Shown here: in pieces, positions 56,150-64,000 of the stretch
Layout of the letters: each line of letters opens with the position of its first letter
Numbering within the stretch: the stretch's first letter is position 1
Source of the DNA: Imbricaverruca yamaguchii
Taxonomy: Eukaryota > Arthropoda > Thecostraca > Neoverrucidae
DNA length: 64,000 bases
Direction: 5' to 3'
Assembly (NCBI GenBank): GCA_034440575.1
Contig: JAOTOL010001635.1
Coordinates: forward strand, 1,476,001 to 1,540,000
Made by a program: the position numbers and the translations under genes
Notes under the pieces: model-generated
The model's input: the letters and a program-made list of their open reading frames with translations, nothing else
Database searches by the model: none
What the model was told of the DNA's origin: nothing

Positions 56150-57095
56150 GTCTGCAGTGTTTGTGATGAAGTGTGGTCGGGTCACGGTGTATGTCTGCTG
56201 TGAGTGTTGTGAAGTGTGGTCGGGTCACGGTGTATGTCTGCTGTGAGTGTTGTGAAGTGTGGTCGTGTCACGGTGTATGTCTGCTGTGAGTGTTGTGAAG
56301 TGTGGTCGTGTCACGGTGTATGTCTGCTGTGAGTGTTGTGTAGTGTGGTCGGGTCACGGTGTATGTCTGCTGTGAGTGTTGTGTAGTGTGGTCGTGTCAC
56401 GGTGTATGTCTGCTCTGAGTGTTGTGAAGTGTGGTCGTGTCACGGTGTACATCTGCTGTGAGTGTTGTGGAGTGTGGTCGTGTCACGGTGTATGTCTGCT
56501 GTGAGTGTTGTGGAGTGTGGTCGTGTCACAGTGTATGTCTGCTGAGTGTTGTGGAGTGTGGTCGTGTCACGGTCTATGCCTGCTGTGAGTGTTGTGAAGT
56601 GTGGTCGGGTCACGGTGTATGTCTGCTGTGAGTGTTGTGAAGTGTGGTCGTGTCACGGTGTATGTCTGCTGTGAGTGTTGTGAAGTGTGGTCGTGTCACG
56701 GTGTATGTCTGCTGTGAGTGTTGTGAAGTGTGGTCGTGTCACGGTGTATGTCTGCTGTGAGTGTTGTGAAGTGTGGTCGGGTCACGGTGTATGTCTGCTG
56801 TGAGTGTTGTGAAGTGTGGTCGGGTCACGGTGTATGTCTGCTGTGAGTGTTGAGAAGTGTGGTCGGGTCACGGTGTATGTCTGCTGTGAGTGTTGTGAAG
56901 TGTGGTCGTGTCACGGTGTATGTCTGCTGTGAGTGTTGTGAAGTGTGGTCGTGTCACGGTGTATGTCTGCTGTGAGTGTTGTGAAGTGTGGTCGTGTCAC
57001 GGTGTATGTCTGCTGTGAGTGTTGTGAAGTGTGGTCGTGTCACGGTGTATGTCTGCTGTGAGTGTTGTGAAGTGTGGTCGTGTCACGGTGTCCGT
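56150..57095. repeat. 43-bp minisatellite, about 22 units
   Basis: Each unit reads TGTGAAGTGTGGTCGTGTC then ACGGTGTATGTCTGCTGTGA and GTGT. The main variable site is GTCGTGTC or GTCGGGTC. Very high unit identity indicates recent expansion or homogenisation. The last unit degenerates at 57090. Confidence 0.97.
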
Positions 57096-58045
57096 CTGTC
57101 GTCAATGTGAGCTTGTCTGCATCTAACCTCTGACTGTCTTTGTCTTCGCTGGGTTTCTCGTCGCCACCATTTTGTGTCCGGTGATGTCAGCCTTTGAGAG
57201 GGCCATCTGGCAGGGCGGTTTGTGTATGTCCCCTGGTCATAGCGGACGGTGATCAAATAGGGCAGTTTTGCTGGGCAGGGGTTAATGCTCAGACTGCAAG
57301 CTGTCATGAGGCCATGAGGTTATGCAAAACCATAAGGTCATCAATTTTTAGTGCTAAATCAAAACCACGGGGGCCATCTGGGTTACGTTTTTGGAGGGAA
57401 CATGCTGCAAGACACAGTTGAGCACAGTTGACACAAAAGCACAGTTGAAGAAGCAGCCTTATCAATCCTATATCCTAGGCTCTTAGGAAACCATCTATCG
57501 CATTGTGTGTCCATGGAAATTCTAACCAGCATCACATACCATCAGAATGGCATTGAGTCCACTGCCACACACACCTCTTCCTAGAATAATTATACCTACT
57601 ATCATGAGTTCATCTTACTCCAAGCACCAATATTCAGCCCACTATGGTGTAACGTAGAATTAAAATATAAGATTATTAGACCTGATTAATTTATCCACCC
57701 CACTTATAAATACATTCAGCGGAGAATTCTTCCCTGCATCACCGGCCAGCCTATTCCATTTGGATGGCCTGTCTATGCCGAAGAAGTTCATACAAGCAGA
57801 TCAAGTTCCTATGAATAATTATGGTTGAGTGTGACTGAACAGACACAATCCAACGGTGCGACTGTTTTTTTTTCGGGTTATGGGAGACCATTAGTGTCAC
57901 GTGGTGTGCCACTGGGGACGTGGTGTGCCATCTTCGGCGTTGTTGACGGTCTCTGGCCACGCTGATTATATGTAAAAATATACTTCCGGCGGTGGCCGGC
58001 CCCACGCACAGCCACTCAGCTGGGGTCCGGCTGACTCCTCCCTGC
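57096..58045. other. No supportable feature
   Basis: Unique sequence between two minisatellites; no motif or long frame of interest. Confidence 0.5.
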
Positions 58046-58795
58046 GGCGGTGGTGCAGGTCTGGTCAGGTCGCTGGGGAGCTGTACAGGCGAGCTGTGTG
58101 CAGACAGCAGCTGTGGTCTGGCTGACTGCTCGCTGCGGTGGTGCAGGTCTGGTCAGGTCGCTGGGGAGCCGTACAGACGAGCTGCGGTGGTGCAGGTCTG
58201 GTCAGGTCGCTGGGGAGCCGTACAGACGAGCTGCGGTGGTGCGGGTCTGATCAGGTTGCTGGGGAAGGTCTGGTCAGGTCGCTGGGGAGCCGTACAGACG
58301 AGCTGCGGTGGTGCGGGTCGATCAGGTGCTGGGGAAGGTCTGGTCAGGTCGCTGGGGAGCCGTACAGACGAGCTGCGGTGGTGCAGGTCTGGTCAGGTCG
58401 CTGGGGAGCCGTACAGACGAGCTGCGGTGGTGCAGGTCTGGTCAGGTCGCTGGGGAAGGTCTGGTCAGGTCGCTGGGGAGCCGTACAGACGAGCTGCGGT
58501 GGTGCGGGTCTGATCAGGTTGCTGGGGAAGGTCTGGTCAGGTCGCTGGGGAGCCGTACAGACGAGCTGCGGTGGTGCAGGTCTGGTCAGGTCGCTGGGGA
58601 GCCGTACAGACGAGCTGCGGTGATGCAGGTCTGGTCAGGTCGCTGGGGAAGGTCTGGTCAGGTCGCTGGGGAGCCGTACAGACGAGCTGCGGTGGTACAG
58701 GTCTGGTCAGGTCGCTGGGGAGCCGTACAGACGAGCTGCGGTGGTACAGGTCTGGTCAGGTCGCTGGGGAACCGTACAGACGAGCCGTACGCGAC
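58046..58795. repeat. 49-bp minisatellite with a short 23-bp variant unit
   Basis: The long unit is GGTCTGGTCAGGTCGCTGGG plus GAGCCGTACAGACGAGCTGC and GGTGGTGCA. The short unit ends after GCTGGGGAA and joins directly to the next GGTCTGGTCAGG. Long and short units mix irregularly. Open frames across it (up to 234 codons) are repeat artefacts. Confidence 0.96.
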
Positions 58796-58892
58796 GTCAG
58801 ACATACACACATGCAGTGTAGGTGTTGCTCGCACCACCGTCCGTACGGGACCCAGGGACTACGGACCGAACAGGTCCCGGGACCCACATATG

Positions 58893-59003
58893 CCGGGCGG
58901 GACCAGAGGACCGCATGCCGGGCAGGACCAGAGGACCGCATGCCGGGCGGGACCAGAGGACCGCATGCCGGGCGGGACCAGAGGACCGCATGCCGGGCAG
59001 GAC
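58893..59003. repeat. 25-bp minisatellite, about 4.5 units
   Basis: GGGACCAGAGGACCGCATGC plus CGGGC repeats with A/G variation. The core ACCAGAGGACCGCA also occurs in the minisatellite at 39.4-39.5 kb (GGACCAGAGGACTGCAGA). Confidence 0.95.
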
Positions 59004-60395
59004 CTGGAGTAGCTGGGCTGGAGTCCTCAGGTGTCTGGATCAGGTGGGTGGCGGCCGTACTGCAGGTGACACGTGATCGCCGCTGTCTTTCATGGGTCCA
59101 GCCTGGGACGAGCTCAAGCATATGAAAGACATTTTTCTTCAAAGCAAGACTTGCAGTGGTAATCAAGGCAAGGAATGTTTCACTTGATTTACCATAGGTA
59201 CATCAAGCAATACAAAATGGCTGGAGCCAGGTAAAAACGTCCAATGCATGGTCTAAACTCAAAAGACTAGCATTGCAAAGATATCATGATGTTATTAGCT
59301 TGTCATGTGTAAGCAATCTACATAATTTTCTCCATAAATGTGTTGACCCATGATGCAAGCAAAATACGTGTTCTCATGGAAAGTGCTTATGTTTGTGTTG
59401 GTACGATTCACTAGTTAATGGCATAATGCTGAAAAAGAAACCCTCTCAAGGCGCAGGTTGCCGAATAGAAAGAATGTATTGCAATCGTGACGATAATGAA
59501 TCCTTCATTCCTTCCCTATTCATTCATTCATGAATCCTTCAATAACACGTATGTTGCGCACCACATTCAACATTTTTATCCTACCACTATTATATTCATA
59601 AGCTAAACTTACAATCCTGTTCATGGAGATTCAAGCTTCATATTTGCTCCCTTCAAACCAATGTTGAATTTGGTGAATGTATCATTGACAGTTGGTGGAC
59701 GATTTCTGTCTTCAAACTAGCCCTGATTTTCAGAAACTTTGGTGTTGGCCACCTGTGGGGAGGAAGTGACGATGACCACAGGACCACTGAATGCCACTCG
59801 TTTATGACACTGCAATGCATGACACTGTATGAGATTTGTTTTAGACGACTGCTATAATGCAGTGTTTATGTTGACACGTAGGTACTGACTACTGTGTAGA
59901 TACTGCTCTTATATATATATATAAAAGAGCAGTATCTACACAGTAGTCAGTACCTACGTATACCTACCTTGCATATATGCAACTTCACTTGTTGTTGGGG
60001 AAGCTCACCTCTTCGTGACGATGTGAAAAACAAGTCACAGAATAAACCTAGCACAAAACTAAAGTAAGCAAAAAGCATTGAATGATTCCACATCAACAAA
60101 AGGTTCGAACAGAGTCGTACATTGCCGGTACTTCCTAAAAATGCGAAAACATCAGGAGTTTCGGCACCGTGCCAAAAACTGCAACCCTTTAGCAATACAT
60201 AGCTGTCAAAGCTTGCGCAGCCAGAAGAAAAGACAGTCCTCAAGAGCGAAAAAGAGCCAAAATCAACTCGATGAATCCCGCAAGCTGGTTCTAGATCCAT
60301 CCCTGACAAATATAAATATGAATATAAATGCTATAAATGGCAGTTGAAAACAAAAATAAGGGACGGGGCTGATTCAACCCCGTATAGCAATCAGG
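59004..60395. other. No supportable gene; one long hairpin
   Basis: Unique AT-rich DNA except the perfect hairpin at 59876-59959. No recognisable motif. Confidence 0.45.
59876..59959. other. Perfect 35-bp inverted repeat with 14-bp AT loop
   Basis: ACGTAGGTACTGACTACTGT and the following 15 bases (ending TGCTCTT) are exactly repeated in reverse after ATATATATATATAA. No mismatch occurs in 35 bp. It may be a palindromic short element, a hairpin RNA precursor or an assembly turn-around. Confidence 0.93.
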
Positions 60396-60399
60396 TTAA

Positions 60400-61237
60400 C
60401 CCGCGCCGTCTTTCCGGTCAAATCCTCACACCCCGTCTCGGTGGGGGGAGGGGGGCGGTTGAAGACCCCCATCTAAAATGCAAACTAAGCGTTGCACGAA
60501 AACGAAAGAGGTGCCATCGGAAAGCGCTCGACGAGTAGGGTCCGGGTCCACCCTCCAAAACAATTTCCCCCAAAGTGACGTCACCAGGGGGCTAGATTTT
60601 CACGACTTTTCACGACTTACATTATGTTTTTGACTCTGGGGAGTTCGTTTTGCGGGATATATGAAAAAAATTATTTGGAATCAGAAAAGGACAACGAAAG
60701 CGACCAGGGCTATAATTTTGTATGACCCCAAAATCTTTTTTTTGTTTGTTGGAATTTCAAAATTTTGGGTTTTCAAGTTTTTTTTTAATTTTGCTTCTCC
60801 AATGGGTAGAGCAGACCGAGAAACGTTGTTGGAAGTCAACTTTCCCTAATGCAAAATGCTTACTTTAGCCAGAATCCTGTATTTGAACTGCACTTTGGCA
60901 AATACACAAAATGTATATGTAGTCAAAAAACAAAAAAAGAGAAAAATTGGACTCATGCGTTTTGTTGCATCCGTAAAGATAAGCAAACACTGAAAGTTTC
61001 ATAAAAATATCTGCATCCGTTAAAGCGTGACGACTGGTTAACTTTTTTGGAGGGGATCTCACTTGACCTTGACTAACTCGTTGACCCTAAACGACCTGAC
61101 CTAAAAATTTTGAATCCGCATGTCAAATTGATGTGGGAAAATGTATTTCAAATTTGGGCGTGCTGCCTTGTGCCGTTCGTCCCCTACCCGCGAAAAATCT
61201 GAGGGGCGGTTGAAGACCCCCCCCGAGACGGGACGGG
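60400..61237 (+). mobile_element. TTAA-flanked non-autonomous DNA element, copy A (838 bp)
   Basis: TTAA occurs at 60396-60399 and 61238-61241. The ends are CCCGCGCCGTC...CCCCGTCTCGG and, reversed, CCCGTCCCGTCTCGGGG. GGGCGGTTGAAGACCCCC lies near both ends in the same direction. TTAA target use is typical of piggyBac and Kolobok-type transposons; no transposase is present. Copy B (62012-62946) is the same sequence in reverse. Confidence 0.75.
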
Positions 61238-62011
61238 TTAAGAGGCCGGCGGACATTGCCTAGATCCGCCACTGGCACTCACTAGCGGTCCGAAGGGGGT
61301 AATTCTAGCCATGCCTTCCTGGCAGACGATGCCTAGATCGGTTATTGATACTCACCAGTGAATCAGAGTGGATTAATTCCAGCCATGCCACCTATCCCTG
61401 AAACAGCCTGCAAAATGCAAAATCGGTGAAGTATCGATCTTGAACACAAATTGCAAACGATAGAAATTGATACCCCTCTACTCGTGACGTACTGAAATTG
61501 GGGAGAAAAGGAATTACGCTTTCCCACCTGAGGGGTAGTGGATCCAGGTACTCCCAGAAGGGACGTGAAGGTCCAAAAAATGGTGCCGGAACCCATAAAA
61601 AATCGCACCAGGGCCCATAAAAATATCGTCAACGCCACACAAATAGTGTCGAGCCTTGAAAGTCGCATCAAAGGACTAAATAAGCACGACAGAGGCGTGT
61701 AACGGGTCCCTTGATGTGAACGCTATATTATCCTCAATTATATTTATTTAGAAAAGGCCCCTGTGAAAAAGTACTGTTGAAATACGACGACATTAAAAAT
61801 GGTGACAGGCTGCACCCCCTCCCCCACGTCTGTTTGTTCCCACGTCATTGACGTAAATCCAGGGTACTTCACTACCCTCCACCAAATCACATATTGTATA
61901 AATCTGCCAATATGTACCCCACTGTCATTTCAAACGCCCCATTTCGGCACTCGAAGAGCTCCGAAATTGGCCCATTGATGGTTTAAGATTTGGCAACAAC
62001 GCTTTTATCAA
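61238..62011. repeat. Spacer between the inverted TTAA elements, with ~20-bp periodic part
   Basis: A reversed terminus-like CAGTGGCGGATCTAGGC lies near 61275. At 61567-61670 the words AGGTCCAAAAAATGGTGCCG, AACCCATAAAAAATCGCACC, GGCCCATAAAAATATCGTC and GCCACACAAATAGTGTCG repeat at 20-22 bp. The rest is unremarkable. Confidence 0.5.
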
Positions 62012-62946
62012 CCCGTCCCGTCTAGGGGGGTCTTCAACCGCCCCCTCAGGTTTTTCGCGGATAGCGGACGAACAGCGCGTGGCAGCGCGCACAAATTTGG
62101 CATATCTTTTCCCACATCAGTTTGACATGCTGATGCACATTTTTGAGGTCAGGTCATCTAGGGTCAACGAGTCAGTCAAAGTCAAGTGAGGTCCTCGAAA
62201 AAAGTTTAACGAGTCGTCACGCTTTAACGGACACAGATATTTTAATGAAACTTTCAGGGTTTGCTTATCTTTACGGATGCAATAAAACGTCAAGTGAGGT
62301 CCTCGAAAAAAGTTTCACCAGTCGTCACGCTTTAACGGACACAGATATTTTAATGAAACTTTCAGCGTTTGCTTGTCTTTACGGATGCAATAAAACGGAC
62401 GAGTGGAATGTTTCGATTTTTTTTGTTTTTGACTACATATAAATTTTGCGTATTTGCCAAATTGCAGTTGAAATACAGGATTCTGGCTAAAGTAAGCATT
62501 TTCTATAAGGGGAAGTTGACTTCCATCAACGTTTCTCGGTCTGCTCTACCCATTACAAAATGAAAATTAAAGAGAACTTGAGAAATAAAATTTCTGAAAC
62601 AAAACGTTTTTTTTGGGGGAGGGGCAAGAACAATTATAGCCCTGGTCGATTTCGCTGTCCTTTTCTCACTCCAAATACATTTTTTTCATATATACCCCAA
62701 GATGAACTCCCCAGAGTCAAGAACGTAATGTAAGTCGTGAAATGTCGTGGAAAGCTAGCCCCCTGGTGACGTCACTTTTGGGGGGAAAATTGCATTGGAG
62801 GGTGGACCCGGACCATACTCGTCGAGCGCTTTCCGATTACACCTCTTTCGTTTTTGTGCGACGCTTAGTTTGCATTTTAGATGGGGGTCTTCAACCGCCC
62901 CCCCTGAGACGGGGTGGGAGGATTTGACCGGGGAAGACGGCGCGGG
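62012..62946 (-). mobile_element. TTAA-flanked non-autonomous DNA element, copy B (935 bp, inverted)
   Basis: It reads as copy A on the minus strand from TTAA (62947-62950): CCCGCGCCGTCTTCCCCGG, TAGTTTGCATT-type and GCGCTCGACGAGTA words, through CGCGAAAAACCTGAGGGG. Its other flank is TCAA (62008-62011), one base off TTAA. It is about 100 bp longer than copy A because of an internal tandem duplication at 62181-62396. Confidence 0.78.
62181..62396. repeat. 108-bp direct duplication inside copy B
   Basis: GTCAAGTGAGGTCCTCGAAA starts at 62181 and 62289, and the units stay nearly identical through TTACGGATGCAATAAAAC. Copy A has only one unit, so the duplication is specific to copy B. Confidence 0.93.
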
Positions 62947-62950
62947 TTAA

Positions 62951-64000
62951 TCCTGACGCATTCTTAGGTGCCATGAGAGTTTCTAGGGGCCCGGTACGTT
63001 TTAAGGGTCGATGTCTTTTTGTCGGGCCCTGAGAGCCACTTATCACTGGTTCCCAGCAGGCAAAGGCCAAATTTCGGGGTGCGAAGAGCGTCAAGATGCG
63101 CCCCTCTCCGGGCACCATGGACGGACAGAGAGAGAGAGAGACTGTTGCCCCCTTAGCCCCGCTGGTTGCGCTACTGCTTTGATGGGTATCTTAGCTCTTG
63201 GCTACATATGCTCACATGTACATGAAAGGTAAGTCAGTACCTCTGTACTTTTATCATTGTTTCATCTGACATCATTTTGTATTCTAGTGTGCATGCGTTG
63301 CATTCTAAGCATGGGACTTCTGTTTGTCTGTGCAAGAAAATCTGGAATAAACGGTAACATAGTTGTCGTTCTAGTTAGCGAGGAAGGTAAGCTGCGATAA
63401 GGTTTGCATGTGTATGCACTTATTTTTATTGGAAATCGGTGCCTCGGGCTAAATCAGTAGAATGGACCCGCCCATCGGCTTCATGCGTTGTCCCCACTTC
63501 CAATAATTTTCAGAAATGAAGGCCCACGGCCGCAGGTATTTGTGCATTTGGAGTATCTTTGAGGTCATATTTACTGCTTCCACGCAATGGCTCACTCACA
63601 GGGTATTCTTAATGGGGCCCGACATCCCAAAAAAAAGTCACGAAACAAACAAGGCCTCCGGTGCGCGAAGCCGAGCGAAAATATCGGGCTTTGGTGGTGA
63701 GATTATCAAAGTGTTTTGTTGGTTCTTGTGTATTTTACGTTGCTACGGAAAGAGGGAAGACGGGCTCCCAGGCCTCCTTGGCTGCGCCTCTGCTTGCAAG
63801 CATGGGTAGGCAATGCCTACCTTGCCGGTCCTTTAAAATCTATGCTGCAAACTGAAGGTCTTGCTTTTAGACACGTTACTCCGATTAGTAAATTCACCTT
63901 GCCTTAAATTTATATACGGATGAAAAAAAAAGTTTTCACTAGATGGGCAGCAGTAGCGGATTCAGGGGGAACTTAGGAATATGTGCCCCCTCGCCCAGAT
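62951..64000. other. Repeat-derived, no gene; terminus-like motifs and weak periodicity
   Basis: GGGGCCCGGTACGTTTTAAG, GGGCCCTGAGAGCCACTTATC and related words (62980-63110) resemble the ~20-bp arrays. Terminus-like sequences lie at 63155-63176 (minus, AGTAGCGCAACCAGCGGGG), 63783-63797 (minus, AGAGGCGCAGCCAAGGAGG) and 63948-63965 (plus, GCAGTAGCGGATTCAGGGGG). A (GA) run lies at 63127-63142. No frame shows a motif. Confidence 0.4.

Noticed and set aside
56150..57095. Possible CRISPR array
   Set aside because: Repeats are contiguous tandem units without unique spacers, and the window is eukaryotic.
58050..59166. Frames of 136-234 codons with Arg/Ser/Gly-rich repeats
   Set aside because: Translation of the 49-bp and 25-bp minisatellites; open in several frames and without a start context or homology.

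Overview
The window is eukaryotic, almost certainly animal, DNA. One conserved, intron-split gene lies at the left end, and the rest is dense repeats and transposable elements. Spliced exons with canonical GT/AG borders, non-LTR retrotransposons, tRNA-derived SINEs, long (TA)n and (CT)n tracts and minisatellites all point that way. Short TTAGG-like runs near 44.64 kb would fit an arthropod, but this is only a hint. Runs of single-base deletions at one place (31.13-31.40 kb) suggest a long-read assembly with local consensus errors.

Layout. 1-6 kb: the 5' half of a minus-strand AFG3L2-type mitochondrial m-AAA protease gene. Six consecutive exons splice in phase, and the gene runs off the left edge before its ATPase Walker A motif. 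Its introns hold two SINEs and three small tandem arrays. 6-12 kb: AT-rich DNA without a recognisable gene. 12-17 kb: a ~0.75-kb element with an internal periodic array, a (TA)n tract, and a 1,633-bp Mutator-like element with a 9-bp target duplication that itself carries a SINE (14-bp target duplication) and a small MITE. 17-32 kb: three copies of one CR1-type LINE. The third is nearly complete, with an intact SGNH-esterase ORF1 and a broken endonuclease/RT ORF2. 26.2-26.5 and 33.1-35.6 kb: degenerate arrays with ~20-bp period. 36.6-37.3 kb: a diverged copy of the TTAA-flanked element seen again at 60-63 kb. 38.6-39.5 kb: a 26-bp minisatellite beside a LINE gag zinc-knuckle remnant. 44-46.3 kb: a 417-bp tandem duplication with telomere-like tracts, and an RT fragment with an inverted partial copy. 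46.4-52.5 kb: a decayed minus-strand LINE (ORF1 and ORF2) into which a SINE and a 271-bp fold-back with hammerhead-like cores have inserted. 53.1-54.8 kb: a large fold-back split by another element. 56-59 kb: three minisatellites. 60.4-62.9 kb: two copies of a TTAA-flanked element in inverted orientation.

The only host gene I can support is the m-AAA protease. The most unusual signals are the recurrent ~20-bp-period arrays (spacing steps of 20 and 31 bp, close to two and three helical turns), the fold-back with hammerhead-like cores, and two SINE families with different tRNA heads on one shared body. All calls come from reading the sequence by eye; no database search was possible.
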